Shown here in pieces: positions 15,302 through 23,916 of a stretch of DNA of 64,000 bases. Both the position numbers and the translations under genes were made by a program. The notes beneath the pieces were generated by a model. That model made no database searches. It was given only the letters and a program-made list of their open reading frames with translations, and was not told the DNA's origin. Source of the DNA: Paludibaculum fermentans (GTDB lineage: Bacteria; Acidobacteriota; Terriglobia; Bryobacterales; Bryobacteraceae); the NCBI RefSeq assembly GCF_015277775.1, contig NZ_CP063849.1, forward strand, positions 5,781,501 to 5,845,500, given 5' to 3'. Each line of letters starts with the position of its first letter. The first letter of the stretch is position 1.

Positions 15302-18295
15302 CTAGAAGTTCAGGCGGAATGACACCTGAAGGCTTCTGGCATTCGATCCGGTGATGTAGCCGCGAGTGGCATTGCCTGTACCCGCGCTGGCGATTGGCGT
15401 GAAGATGCCGTTGGTGACCGTGTAGGCGGCTGTGTTCACATTGGTGTTGAATTGCGTATTGAGCAGGTTGTACGCCTCGAAGACCAGGCGTCCCGTGAAT
15501 CTCTCGGTAAAGGGAAGCGGACGAGCGAGCCGGGCGTTTACGCTGTATTCGTTATCCCCGCGCAGGCTGTTCACCGGCAGGAACGGGACGCGAGACCATC
15601 CGCCCGCACCCGTCAACGAATTCGCGAAGGCGGAAGGAACGCCGGAGAACTGCTGCCCCAACACGATAGCCATTGCCGTAGCCGGCAGCGGCGATGCGAG
15701 AGTCGTCACGGAGGAGAGTTCCCAGCCATTTAGGAGGAAGCGGGCAGCCGCTGATTCGCTCTTGATGACTCTGGGTTGCCAGGTCCAATCGATGACGGCC
15801 CGGTGGCGCTGATCGTTCGCGGAGTTCCCCTGGTCGGCGCGGAAATCGTTCGCGGAGCTACCTACGGGCAGACCGCCGACGACCAGCGGACTACCTACGT
15901 CGTCAATAGCATGCGCCCACGTGTACGAGATATGCGCGGTGAAGCCATGGGTCATCTTCTTGCTGAGCTCGGCGACCATGGCGTTGTACCAGGAGGAGCC
16001 GCCATTCGTGACTTCGTAAACGTGCGCCCGCGTGGTATCCAGGCGATACCGGTAGAAGTAGGGCGAGTACGTGCCGCTCTTGCTGCCATCCTCGTCGAGG
16101 ATCGTGTAGGTGACCTTCTTCGTCGTTGTGGCGATGTTCACTTCCTCCGCGGTGCGCAGCTTCAACCCGCGGCTGCCAACGTAGCCCAGATTCATCGTGA
16201 AGCCGCCGCCCAGCGCTTTCTCCAACGAAAGAGTGGCCTGCCGGGTATAGGGATTGCTCGGCTTTCCGGATTCGTACATGAGGTTGCCGGTACCACTCGG
16301 CGCCGTCCTCGCCGTCAGGCTGTTGGGGAAGTAGGGCGAACCGGATTGAGTCGGATAAGCCAGAATGCTGGGTTGATAGGCGCCGTTGCCGGTGAAGAGC
16401 GCGTCGAGCAGTTCACCGCTCTGCATCGAATGATAGAGCCCAAAACTGGCGCGGATCACGGTGCGTTCGTTGGCCTTCAAGGCGAAGCCGATGCGGGGAT
16501 CGGCGTTGTAGGAAGGTGACTTGATCTGGCGCGTCTGGTAGTAGCTCGCATCCCAGGCGGTCGGCTTCGGGATGAACTGCTTGCTGTAGCGAAGTCCGCC
16601 GGTGATCTGGAGGTTCGGAGTGACCTTCCAGATGTCCTGGGCGTACATACCAAACTCGGAACTGGGCAACCTTCTGAGGGACAGGCCGCGTGACTGCGTG
16701 AACTCGGTGTAGTTCTTCCCTGCGCCGCTCGCCAGATCCTGGGCGAAGGACGTCAGCGAGTTGTAGTAGTAGGTGCCCTTCGCATTCGGCAGCGTGTCGA
16801 TCCAGTCGCGAGTCCGGGTCACATCCGCGCCGAACATGATGGTGTGGGCGCCGACGCTCACGCGGAAATTGTCGATGAACTGATAGCGGCGCTCGCGCAT
16901 GATCCCGCTATCCTGATTGCTGGCACCGATGGAACTGCCCAGGAGATTGATGCCGATGCCACCGGTTGAAAGCGATGAGGCGGTTGGGAGAGTGGCCACG
17001 CGATCCTGGAACACGCCGAGCCGCATCTCATTCGTGGAGCTGGCTGTGGGCGCACTGATCCACTCGAGCCTGGCGTACTGGGTATCCTGTTTCGCGGTGC
17101 CGTTGTCCAGCAAGCCTCCGTTCGAGCTGACAGCCTGGCTCTGCAGACCGAGCGGTGACCGGGCCTGCGTGGCGAAAACGGAGAGGTTGAACGTATTGCG
17201 GTCGCTACGCCGGTAGTCGAGTCTCGCGAGTCCGGAAATGTTGCGTTCCGCTCGCGGCACGAGAACATTCATCTGGTTCTGAATGAAGCGGGCGGCGGAC
17301 GCGCACTGGACAGCGGTGGCGGTGCAACTCGAGGAGTCCACTGACAAGCCGGTGCTGTCGGTGAGGAGCGGGTTTGTGATTCGGTTCAGGCGTTGGCCGT
17401 GACCGTCGGCAATCTCCAGGTTGGTGAAATAGAACAGCTTGGTGCGCGGCACGTTGCCACCCAGGTTAAAGCCGAATTGATTCCGTTTTCCGAAGAGTTG
17501 GTTGCCTAGCGCGTAGCGGTCAGTGGCATTCAGGCTGTTGTTGCTGAAGTACTCATACAGCCCGCCGTGCAGTTGGCTGCTGCCACTCCGAGTCACCACA
17601 TTGACGGCCCCGCCTTTCCCATGTCCGAACTCGACAGGAGCGTCCGCGGCGAGAACTTCAATGCCTTGAACAGCATCCTGGGAGACAGGTCCGGTGGCCA
17701 CCGAGCGCCGCGCGGAATAGCTGTTTGACGTGAGTATGCCGTCCGTGAAATATGCGTTCCCGGCGGAATCGCCGCGAATGGCCAGTGCGTTCTGTGCCAG
17801 ATCGAAGGTCGTGACCGGAGACAGAAGGACAAGACTGTCCCAGCGGCGTTGCTGCGTAGGCAGCAACTGCAGTTGACGCTGGCTCAACGCCACGCCGACG
17901 GGCAGAACTGAGCCATCCAGCTGTACATCCGCGGGAGCATCGGCACTGGCAGCGGTCGAGTCCTGGGGCCGCATGGAGATATCAAAGGAGGATTGCTTCC
18001 CGGCCAGTACTTCAAACTCCTTACCGTCCCAATCCAGATAGCGTTCATGGGTAGCGCGCAGCCGGTAACCGGTAGCTGGAGGGAGGCCCGTGATCTCAAA
18101 GACACCGTCGTCCGTGCTGAGAAAAGTGCGGGTCACGCCCATGGCTGGATTCTCGAGGCTCAATTCGGCTCCTGGCATGCCGACACCCTGCTGATCCACG
18201 ACCCGTCCGCGAACCACACCAGAGCCCACAACTGACTGGGCCCAGGCTCCGGCGGAGTACAGACACACGAATAGCATTAGAAAAATTTGCTTCAT
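15302..18295 (-). CDS. TonB-dependent receptor with carboxypeptidase-regulatory domain (Oar-like)
   Basis: The 997-residue outer-membrane protein starts with a signal peptide (MKQIFLMLFVCLYSAGAWAQ). Residues about 28-110 are a carboxypeptidase-regulatory-like beta sandwich (VRGRVVDQQGVGMPGAEL, FEITGLPPATGYRL). A plug domain (NVVTRSGSSQLHGGLYEYFSNN) and a large beta-barrel ending in an aromatic residue (VSFRLNF) follow. Such proteins import large substrates across the outer membrane or act in adhesion; acidobacterial genomes have many, usually for oligosaccharides. I chose ATG 18295 over ATG 18301 because GAGG lies 8 bases upstream. No dedicated hydrolase is cotranscribed. The upstream region is rich in palindromes, which suggests specific regulation. 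Confidence 0.9.
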   Translation of the reverse strand: MKQIFLMLFVCLYSAGAWAQSVVGSGVVRGRVVDQQGVGMPGAELSLENPAMGVTRTFLSTDDGVFEITGLPPATGYRLRATHERYLDWDGKEFEVLAGKQSSFDISMRPQDSTAASADAPADVQLDGSVLPVGVALSQRQLQLLPTQQRRWDSLVLLSPVTTFDLAQNALAIRGDSAGNAYFTDGILTSNSYSARRSVATGPVSQDAVQGIEVLAADAPVEFGHGKGGAVNVVTRSGSSQLHGGLYEYFSNNSLNATDRYALGNQLFGKRNQFGFNLGGNVPRTKLFYFTNLEIADGHGQRLNRITNPLLTDSTGLSVDSSSCTATAVQCASAARFIQNQMNVLVPRAERNISGLARLDYRRSDRNTFNLSVFATQARSPLGLQSQAVSSNGGLLDNGTAKQDTQYARLEWISAPTASSTNEMRLGVFQDRVATLPTASSLSTGGIGINLLGSSIGASNQDSGIMRERRYQFIDNFRVSVGAHTIMFGADVTRTRDWIDTLPNAKGTYYYNSLTSFAQDLASGAGKNYTEFTQSRGLSLRRLPSSEFGMYAQDIWKVTPNLQITGGLRYSKQFIPKPTAWDASYYQTRQIKSPSYNADPRIGFALKANERTVIRASFGLYHSMQSGELLDALFTGNGAYQPSILAYPTQSGSPYFPNSLTARTAPSGTGNLMYESGKPSNPYTRQATLSLEKALGGGFTMNLGYVGSRGLKLRTAEEVNIATTTKKVTYTILDEDGSKSGTYSPYFYRYRLDTTRAHVYEVTNGGSSWYNAMVAELSKKMTHGFTAHISYTWAHAIDDVGSPLVVGGLPVGSSANDFRADQGNSANDQRHRAVIDWTWQPRVIKSESAAARFLLNGWELSSVTTLASPLPATAMAIVLGQQFSGVPSAFANSLTGAGGWSRVPFLPVNSLRGDNEYSVNARLARPLPFTERFTGRLVFEAYNLLNTQFNTNVNTAAYTVTNGIFTPIASAGTGNATRGYITGSNARSLQVSFRLNF

Positions 18296-18311
18296 AAACA
18301 TAACCTCGGAA

Positions 18312-18324
18312 TTGACCTGGTCAA
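18312..18324. promoter_or_regulatory. Perfect palindrome, probable operator of the TonB receptor gene
   Basis: TTGACCTGGTCAA is a perfect 13-bp palindrome with one central base. Its edge lies 17 bases upstream of the receptor start codon, a normal place for a repressor site. A second partial half-site GGTCAA lies at 18359-18364. The binding protein is unknown; GntR-type and other winged-helix regulators use TGGTC-like half-sites. Confidence 0.45.
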
Positions 18325-18371
18325 CGTATAGAAGTACGCCGGAAACATACGGTTTCGTGGTCAAACGGCTA

Positions 18372-18418
18372 TTTACAGTACTTTACATCCGCTTAGCAAA
18401 TGCAGAAGACGATGTAAA
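18372..18418. repeat. TTTACA repeats and an inverted repeat upstream of the TonB receptor
   Basis: TTTACA occurs at 18372-18377 and 18382-18387, exactly 10 bp apart (one helical turn). The extended TTTACATC at 18382-18389 has a perfect inverted copy GATGTAAA at 18411-18418. The same-face spacing plus the inverted copy looks like a cooperative regulator-binding region. Confidence 0.4.
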
Positions 18419-18618
18419 ATTCGTGCACGCAGCTCGAGCGGATCGTCGGCGCTGCGCAGTGAATCCGTGGATCTCAGCAGTTGCTCGACCAGGCCCGGGA
18501 TGGGCTCAATCGCAGGCCCTGTGTGGTGCCACAGCAGGTGCGAGCATTCGCCACACCGTCATTTTTAACATTTTTTACCAGACTTAAATTGACTTTCGCT
18601 GGAGACAGCTGCCAATGG

Positions 18619-18638
18619 CCGGAGATTTCTATCTCCGG
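18619..18638. repeat. Short perfect hairpin downstream of DUF1275 gene
   Basis: CCGGAGAT (18619-18626) and ATCTCCGG (18631-18638) form an 8-bp stem around TTCT. It lies about 100 bases past the DUF1275 stop in that gene's direction and has no T run, so it could be a weak terminator, an RNA 3'-end stabiliser or a regulator site. Confidence 0.35.
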
Positions 18639-18737
18639 ATAAGGCTGCGCCATTCCGGTCCGATTTTGTCGAACCCTACGGGCAAATCAGTATTTCCTGT
18701 ATTTGCGCATAGAGAATGCGTCGCTTGAACCAACGCG

Positions 18738-19451
18738 CTAATCTGTGGGGGAGCCGGCGGAGAACAGGGCGGCGGAGATGAGCGCGACCGCGCCCGAAAC
18801 GGCCAGGGGCACTGACAGGCCAAACTGGAGCAGCAGGGCGCCTGCCGCTGCACCCGCAAACATGAGGCCCACCGAGGTCAATCGCCGGGACAAGCGGGGA
18901 TCGACGCCGCCGGCCAGCGACGAATCAGCGGCGATGCCGGTCAGGGTCAGAGTGAGCACGGTCGTGGTCAGGTCGGGGACAGCCAACCGGCGCACTGTCG
19001 CGTTTCGCAGGCCCATGGCCAGTGCTGTGAGGGATATGACGGCGTAGAGACTGCTGGGGGGCTGCCCGGAGGAGATGTCGAACCCGATCGCCACGAGCAC
19101 CGCCGCGAAGAGGAGTCCTGCTTCCGTCAGTGCCGCGGTAACGAGCCATTGTGAAGTGGGATGCGTAGCCATGGCTTTCCCAAGCCGGCCGCCGCCAACG
19201 CCTCCAACCAGAAACATACCCAGGGAGAGGATAGAACGGATAATAGAGAGTCCAGGACTGCCTGCGACAGCGAACCCAAGGAACACGATGTTGCCCGTCA
19301 TGTTCGCGGTGAAGACGTGGCCCAGGCCCAGGAAGCTGACTGCATCGATGAGGCCCGTGCTGAACGTGAGCAGCAGCAGCCCGGCGTGCAGCGGCAGTGC
19401 GCTTTCCTGTGCAGGTGATTTCGAGAGTTGGGGGACTACCGGAGGATTCAT
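18738..19451 (-). CDS. DUF1275 (YoaK-like) membrane protein
   Basis: The product, 237 residues from ATG 19451, has six to seven hydrophobic segments. It carries DUF1275 landmarks: LLLTFSTGLIDAVSFLGLGHVFTANMTGNIVFLG at the N-terminus and LRNATVRRLAVPDLTTTVLTLTLTG in the middle. The family is common in bacterial inner membranes and its function is unknown; transport has been suggested. The start at 19451 is preferred over 19496 because the earlier residues are basic, non-hydrophobic and precede a normal family start. It lies just downstream of the dps gene in the same direction, with a gap of about 70 bases. Confidence 0.83.
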   Translation of the reverse strand: MNPPVVPQLSKSPAQESALPLHAGLLLLTFSTGLIDAVSFLGLGHVFTANMTGNIVFLGFAVAGSPGLSIIRSILSLGMFLVGGVGGGRLGKAMATHPTSQWLVTAALTEAGLLFAAVLVAIGFDISSGQPPSSLYAVISLTALAMGLRNATVRRLAVPDLTTTVLTLTLTGIAADSSLAGGVDPRLSRRLTSVGLMFAGAAAGALLLQFGLSVPLAVSGAVALISAALFSAGSPTD

Positions 19452-19523
19452 GCAATGCCTGGATCGGCGAGCCAAGTGCCAGGGCGGCCAATCCACCCGG
19501 TGACAGCAGGCGATGCCACGGGC

Positions 19524-20048
19524 TCAGCAGTCACTGGCGGTCTCCGCAAGGAACCATGCACGGCGTTCGGCTTCATCCACCCAAACCTCAATGAGGCTTG
19601 CCGTGGCCACATCGTTATGCCGGTCGCAGATTTCGTGCGCGGCCCGCAATTCCGAAGTGAACTTGCGGTTGTCGGTACACAGCTCGGCGAGCATATCCAA
19701 GGGCGCAACCACGTCCGCGTTGTTGTCACGAATGTGTTGGAGCCGGGCAACCTCGCTGATGGAGCGAATTGTCCTACCGCCGATCTTCCGGGCCCGCTCA
19801 GCGATATCGTCCGTGATGGCGAAGATCTGGCCGGCCTGCTCGTCCAGCAGCAGATGATAGTCGCGGAAGTGCCGCCCGCTCATGTGCCAGTGGAAGTTCT
19901 TGGTCTTCAGGTAGAGCGCAAAGGAATCGGCCAGGAGGCCCCGCAGTGCCGAGGAGATTTCGTCAACGGCCTCGGCACTAAACCCAGCAGCCCCTGGGAA
20001 GGCTGCGCTGGACTGCTCCTTGGTAGAAACCACGCCTTGTGTCTTCAT
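19524..20048 (-). CDS. dps: Dps-like ferritin (DNA protection during starvation)
   Basis: The 174-residue protein belongs to the Dps branch of the ferritin superfamily. These form 12-subunit shells that oxidise Fe(II) with peroxide at intersubunit sites and can coat DNA in stationary phase. The ferroxidase signature KTKNFHWHMSGRHFRDYHLLLDEQ is intact, supplying the His, Asp and Glu ligands from neighbouring subunits. The N-terminal tail of about 20 residues is Ser/Ala-rich with few lysines, so direct DNA binding is less sure. It precedes the DUF1275 gene on the same strand. The sequence shows no obvious OxyR or Fur site. Confidence 0.9.
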   Translation of the reverse strand: MKTQGVVSTKEQSSAAFPGAAGFSAEAVDEISSALRGLLADSFALYLKTKNFHWHMSGRHFRDYHLLLDEQAGQIFAITDDIAERARKIGGRTIRSISEVARLQHIRDNNADVVAPLDMLAELCTDNRKFTSELRAAHEICDRHNDVATASLIEVWVDEAERRAWFLAETASDC

Positions 20049-20381
20049 GAGTTTGGAGATCCTGGAAATTGAACTAACCCTGGCGCGGACGCGCGCCGCG
20101 AAGAGGCGGATTCATTGCCAAAAGCAGTTATGCCTTCGGAGGAATACTTCACGTGCGGCGTCCACCCGCAATGAGGCAAGCTCCAGGGAGCTGGAAGCTG
20201 CCTTCACTATCCCCATTGTGCAGTGGTAGATGCACTGCTGATACCCCCGATGGGGTGTAGCCGATACTGCTGCCAAAGTCGAATGCGCCCAAGTAGTACC
20301 TGACGTCACGTAGTACCATTCGTGTCCTTTCGTGTCGCGCCACATCTTGTTTGTTTGCAGCAGATAGGGTCTCCTTGAGTT
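20049..20381. other. Divergent intergenic region between dps and the PilZ-like gene
   Basis: This 333-base stretch must hold promoters for both genes. No convincing coding frame is present. The part nearest the PilZ-like gene carries nested short repeats at 20293-20336, described separately. No clear Shine-Dalgarno precedes the PilZ-like ATG. Confidence 0.4.
20293..20336. repeat. Nested repeats in the promoter region of the PilZ-like gene
   Basis: GTAGTACC occurs at 20293-20300 and again at 20310-20317, 17 bp apart, flanking the perfect palindrome TGACGTCA at 20301-20308. Directly after them TTCGTGTC occurs at 20319-20326 and 20329-20336, 10 bp apart. The block ends 45 bases before the ATG. 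Such periodic arrays usually mark binding sites for a dimeric or multimeric regulator. Confidence 0.45.
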
Positions 20382-20675
20382 ATGGCGTATGAACATGACC
20401 GCCGGACCTCGGCACGCCACACCGAGGATTGCAGCATTTACTTTTTCGGCGAAGGCTCCCAGGGCACCTGGCAACTGCGTGGCGTGGTGTCCGACGTTTC
20501 CGGCGAGGGCTTGGGATTCCGGTCGCAACACAAGTGGGATGTCGGAACCATCCTTTGGTGCGCGGTCCCCTCCAAGGCGATCTACTCCAGGGCTATGGTC
20601 TGCCATTGCACCGGGCGGCCCTGGGACCGCAAGACAGGCGTCCGTTTTCTCGCCGGCCCCCTTGCACGCGACTAG
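20382..20675 (+). CDS. PilZ-like domain protein
   Basis: The 97-residue single-domain protein has the marks of a PilZ fold. A basic RRTSARH stretch near the N-terminus (the RxxxR position that binds cyclic di-GMP) is followed by VSDVSGEGLGFRSQ, matching the D/N-x-S-x-x-G motif with small variation. Proteins of this kind respond to cyclic di-GMP and control motility, adhesion or exopolysaccharide. It stands alone between divergent dps and the nitronate monooxygenase gene. The family match is by motif only. The chemosensory cluster 4 kb away is a possible functional partner, but nothing in the sequence links them. Confidence 0.62.
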   Translation: MAYEHDRRTSARHTEDCSIYFFGEGSQGTWQLRGVVSDVSGEGLGFRSQHKWDVGTILWCAVPSKAIYSRAMVCHCTGRPWDRKTGVRFLAGPLARD

Positions 20676-20720
20676 GCGAAAACAGGCTTTTCAGTCTTTT
20701 GGACCTGTTATTACAAAACT

Positions 20721-20748
20721 CTGACAATTCAGCCGTTGCGCGTATAGG
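20721..20748 (+). promoter_or_regulatory. Possible promoter of the nitronate monooxygenase gene
   Basis: CTGACA (20721-20726) and TATAGG (20743-20748) are separated by 16 bases. The start codon lies only 15 bases past the -10, and no Shine-Dalgarno is visible, so the transcript would be nearly leaderless. Confidence 0.35.
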
Positions 20749-20762
20749 ATGATGCTCTATAG

Positions 20763-22214
20763 ATGGGCAACTCTTCCAGTTTTACCCTCCCCAAGATCAT
20801 CCAGGGTGGGATGGGTGTCGGTGTTTCGAATTGGCGGCTCGCCCGCACGGTCTCCAGCCTGGGCCAGTTAGGCGTCGTCTCCGGGACGGCCTTGGACCGG
20901 GTTCTGATCCGGCGGCTGCAGGACGGCGATCCGGGCGGCCATATGCGCCAGGCCTTGGACGCCTTCCCCTTTCCCGAGATCGCCGAGTCGATCCTGGCGA
21001 AGTACTACATCGAGGGTGGCAAAGACGAGAAGACTGCCTACCGGAATGCCCCGCTGCACGACAAGGTCATGCCCCGTGAGGTGGCTGAACTCTGTGTTGC
21101 TTCCAACTTCGTGGAGATCTTCCTGGCCAAGGTCGGCCACTCTAACCCAGTCGGCATCAACTACTTGGAGAAGATTCAACCACCCCATCTGGCCTCCATC
21201 TACGGAGCCATGCTGGCTGGCGTCGACTACGTCCTGATGGGCGCCGGGATCCCGATGAAGATCCCGGGTGTGCTCGACCGCTTCGTGAACCACGAAACAG
21301 CCACCTATCCTCTTTACGTAGCCGGAGCCCAGCCCGGCGACGACACCACCATGGTGTTCGACCCGCGTGGATTCCGCGAACACACCCTGCCCCCGCTGAA
21401 GCGGCCCATGTTCCTGGCCATTATCGCGTCCAACACCCTGGCCGTCACCCTCGTCAAGAAGGCCAATGGCAAAGTGGACGGGTTCGTCATCGAAGGCCCC
21501 ACAGCCGGCGGCCACAATGCCCCTCCACGCGGAAAACTCCTTCTGAATGAGAAGAATGAGCCGGTCTACGGCGAGCGCGACAAGGTCGACCTGCCCAAGA
21601 TGTGCGAACTCGGCCTGCCGTTCTGGCTGGCCGGCGGCTACGGCTCCCCTGAGATGCTGGCCGAAGCGCTGGACTCCGGCGCCGCCGGGGTGCAGATCGG
21701 CACGGCATTTGCTTATTCCGACGAGTCCGGGCTGCGCGATGACTATAAGCAGCAAGTTTTGAACCTGGTCCGCCTCGGCGAGGCGACCGTATTTACCGAC
21801 CGCCTGGCCTCCCCCACCGGCTTCCCGTTCAAAGTGGTGCAAACCGCGGGGACTGTGTCCGACGCCACCGTCTACGACGCCCGGCCCCGGATCTGCGACT
21901 TGGGCTACCTGCGCGAGGCCTACCGTACGCAGGCAGGGGAAATCGATTTCCGCTGCGCATCCGAGCCCGTCTCCATCTTCGTGTCTAAGGGCGGCGACAT
22001 CGCCGAGACCGTGGGCCGCAAGTGCGTCTGCAACGCCCTGATGGCCACCGTGGGCCAGCCGCAGATCCGCAATGGCAAATACCTCGAGGCCGGCGTCATC
22101 ACCAGCGGCGATGATCTTCCTGAAATTAAACGCTTTATGCGTGAAGATGGCAGCCGTTACCACGCCTCGGACGTCGTCACGCTGATGCTCAGCAAAGTTC
22201 AGGAACTGGTCTAG
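20763..22214 (+). CDS. Nitronate monooxygenase-family flavoprotein, long form
   Basis: The 483-residue TIM-barrel enzyme resembles FMN-dependent 2-nitropropane dioxygenases. The entry loop IIQGGMGVGVS, the catalytic-type His251 in EGPTAGGHNAP, the phosphate-binding LAGGYGSPEM and GVQIGTAFAYSDESG are all present. Such enzymes oxidise alkyl nitronates; related ones reduce quinones or enoyl groups. Typical members have about 320-370 residues. This one is longer, with an inserted helical region near residues 60-110 and a Cys-bearing C-terminal part (RKCVCNALMATVGQPQ). It is therefore probably a subfamily whose substrate is not nitronate. The stop is one base away from the stop of the convergent response regulator gene. 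Confidence 0.8.
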   Translation: MGNSSSFTLPKIIQGGMGVGVSNWRLARTVSSLGQLGVVSGTALDRVLIRRLQDGDPGGHMRQALDAFPFPEIAESILAKYYIEGGKDEKTAYRNAPLHDKVMPREVAELCVASNFVEIFLAKVGHSNPVGINYLEKIQPPHLASIYGAMLAGVDYVLMGAGIPMKIPGVLDRFVNHETATYPLYVAGAQPGDDTTMVFDPRGFREHTLPPLKRPMFLAIIASNTLAVTLVKKANGKVDGFVIEGPTAGGHNAPPRGKLLLNEKNEPVYGERDKVDLPKMCELGLPFWLAGGYGSPEMLAEALDSGAAGVQIGTAFAYSDESGLRDDYKQQVLNLVRLGEATVFTDRLASPTGFPFKVVQTAGTVSDATVYDARPRICDLGYLREAYRTQAGEIDFRCASEPVSIFVSKGGDIAETVGRKCVCNALMATVGQPQIRNGKYLEAGVITSGDDLPEIKRFMREDGSRYHASDVVTLMLSKVQELV

Positions 22215-22215
22215 A

Positions 22216-22968
22216 TTACTTGGAAGCGGGGGGATCGGCCACAAACCGGTACCCCACCCCGCGCACCGTCAACAGGTGCTGCGGCCGCGTGGGCACGTCC
22301 TCAATATAGCGGCGCAACCGGACGATGAAGTTGTCGATCGCGCGCGTGTCCGTATCCTCGCGCAGACCCCATACCTCTTCCAGCATGGTCTTGCGTGACA
22401 CCGGAGCCCCTTCGTGCTGGATCAGATGCCGCAGCAGATTCGCTTCCATCAGCGTCAGTGGGAACGCCTCGCCGCGTACTACCAGTTCCAGCCGATCGAA
22501 GTTAACTGACTTGTCTCCAAAGGTATAGGTATCCTTCGGCTCTGGCTGCACGGCCGCCGCGCTCGAAAGCGACGATTGCAGCCATTCCCGCCGCCGCAGC
22601 AGTCCCCGCAGCCGCGCGATCAGGATCCCCAAATCGAACGGTTTCGTCAGGTAGTCGTCGGCACCGGCCGAAAACCCGCGCAACACGTCATCGGGATGGC
22701 CCCGGGCCGTCAGCATCAGGGTAGGGATAAACTGTCCGCTTTGACGGAGTTCCGAGATCACGGTGAACCCGTCCTTGCCTGGCAGCATCACGTCGAGCAC
22801 GACTACATCGAAAGCCAGTGACTGTGGCGAAGGGACTTCCGGAACCAGCAGGGCCAGCGCGGCCTCGCCATTGTCGACGACCTCCACCTGGTAGCCTTCC
22901 GCCTCCAGATTGAAGCGCAGCCCCTCGGCCAGGTGCTGCTCGTCCTCGACAACAAGAATACGGCTCAT
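22216..22968 (-). CDS. OmpR-family response regulator
   Basis: The 250-residue protein has an N-terminal receiver (residues 1-120: acidic VVEDEQ, phospho-acceptor Asp in VVVLDVMLPG, Thr in LMLTARG, Lys in DYLTKPFD). The C-terminus is a winged-helix DNA-binding domain (RVSVxx-like recognition region RAIDNFIVRLRRYIEDVP and the VRGVGYRFV wing). A linker of about 25 residues is Ser/Ala-rich. It overlaps the histidine kinase gene just upstream by ATGA, so the two form a classical two-component pair. No target site or sensed signal can be assigned from the sequence. Confidence 0.93.
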   Translation of the reverse strand: MSRILVVEDEQHLAEGLRFNLEAEGYQVEVVDNGEAALALLVPEVPSPQSLAFDVVVLDVMLPGKDGFTVISELRQSGQFIPTLMLTARGHPDDVLRGFSAGADDYLTKPFDLGILIARLRGLLRRREWLQSSLSSAAAVQPEPKDTYTFGDKSVNFDRLELVVRGEAFPLTLMEANLLRHLIQHEGAPVSRKTMLEEVWGLREDTDTRAIDNFIVRLRRYIEDVPTRPQHLLTVRGVGYRFVADPPASK

Positions 22969-23891
22969 AATGCGATGGGAAGTTGGAGTACAAACGTGCT
23001 GCCGCGGCCCGGCCCCTCACTCTCGGCCCAGACCCGGCCGCCGTGCCGCTTGGCTACGGAACGCACAATAAACAGACCCAGACCGGTACCTTTCACCCGC
23101 GCAGCCACCGGGCCCGGCACCCGGTAGAACCGCTTGAAGATCGACTTCAGCTCCGACTTGGCGATGCCCGGGCCGTGGTCGATCACGCGAACCACCGCGA
23201 ACTTCTGGTCCGACCGCGTCGTTTCCACCGTAACATCGACCTCTTTGCCGGAGTACTTCACCGCGTTGTCGATCAGGTTCGAGATGGCGGCCCGCACCTC
23301 CTCCGGATCGCCCAGCACCTGCAGGGGGGAACTCGGGATGTGTTTCAACGACTCGACCGGCACCCGGTGCACGGTTCGCGCGCGATTCAGGCACTCGGTG
23401 ACCATGGCGTCCAAGTCGATAGGCAATACAGTTAACCGCTTGCCGGAAGCACCGATGCGGCCGGCCCGCAGCACCTGCTCCACCGTGCTGAGCAACCGGT
23501 CGCTGTCTTCCAGCATGATGCGGTAGAACTCGTGGCGCTTCGCCTCGTCCACCTGCCGGGTCTGTAAAGTCTCCAGATACAGCCTGATAGAGGCGACAGG
23601 AGTCTTCAGCTCATGGGTGACGGCGTTGATGAACGCGTCGTGCTGCTCGTTCCGCCGGATCTCGCGCACCAGGAAGATCGTGTTCAGCACTACGCCGCTG
23701 ATAATCAGCGCCAGCAGGACGACTCCCAGCGCCAGCAATAGACCAGTGCGCCAACTGAGCAGCACCCAGCCGACGTAGAGCAAAACCGTAACGGCAATCA
23801 GGCCGACGCCCAGCGCGATGAAGAAGGCGATCGACTTGCGGCGTCCGGCGACAACCATACCTCTAGGGTATGCCAGAGCGAAGGAGGTCAT
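22965..23891 (-). CDS. Sensor histidine kinase
   Basis: The 308-residue membrane kinase pairs with the OmpR-type regulator encoded just downstream, with ATGA overlap. Two adjacent hydrophobic segments (residues about 20-70) flank almost no periplasmic loop, so it probably senses within the membrane or through a partner. The H-box is NAVTHELKTPVASIRLYLE, the N-box is AISNLIDNAVKYS, and the ATP lid has DHGPGIA and GTGLGLFIV. No HAMP or PAS domain is seen. An alternative start at 23858 has an AGAGG only two bases upstream; neither start has a good Shine-Dalgarno. Confidence 0.9.
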   Translation of the reverse strand: MTSFALAYPRGMVVAGRRKSIAFFIALGVGLIAVTVLLYVGWVLLSWRTGLLLALGVVLLALIISGVVLNTIFLVREIRRNEQHDAFINAVTHELKTPVASIRLYLETLQTRQVDEAKRHEFYRIMLEDSDRLLSTVEQVLRAGRIGASGKRLTVLPIDLDAMVTECLNRARTVHRVPVESLKHIPSSPLQVLGDPEEVRAAISNLIDNAVKYSGKEVDVTVETTRSDQKFAVVRVIDHGPGIAKSELKSIFKRFYRVPGPVAARVKGTGLGLFIVRSVAKRHGGRVWAESEGPGRGSTFVLQLPIAL

Positions 23892-23916
23892 GAGGATGAT
23901 TCAGGGGAAATGGAAT

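Larger units (their letters stand above)
18302..18737. other. Intergenic regulatory region upstream of the TonB receptor
   Basis: This 436-base, AT-richer stretch lies between the receptor start and the stop of the DUF1275 gene. It contains the palindrome at 18312-18324, TTTACA repeats at 18372-18418, a clean hairpin at 18619-18638 (8-bp stem CCGGAGAT, loop TTCT) and an AT-rich block near 18555-18595. I find no convincing coding frame. No -10/-35 pair with ideal spacing stands out, so the receptor promoter may depend on an activator. Confidence 0.45.

Noticed and set aside
20868-22244. 458-codon minus-strand frame opposite the nitronate monooxygenase gene
   Set aside because: It is an antisense shadow; the plus-strand protein has intact FMN motifs.
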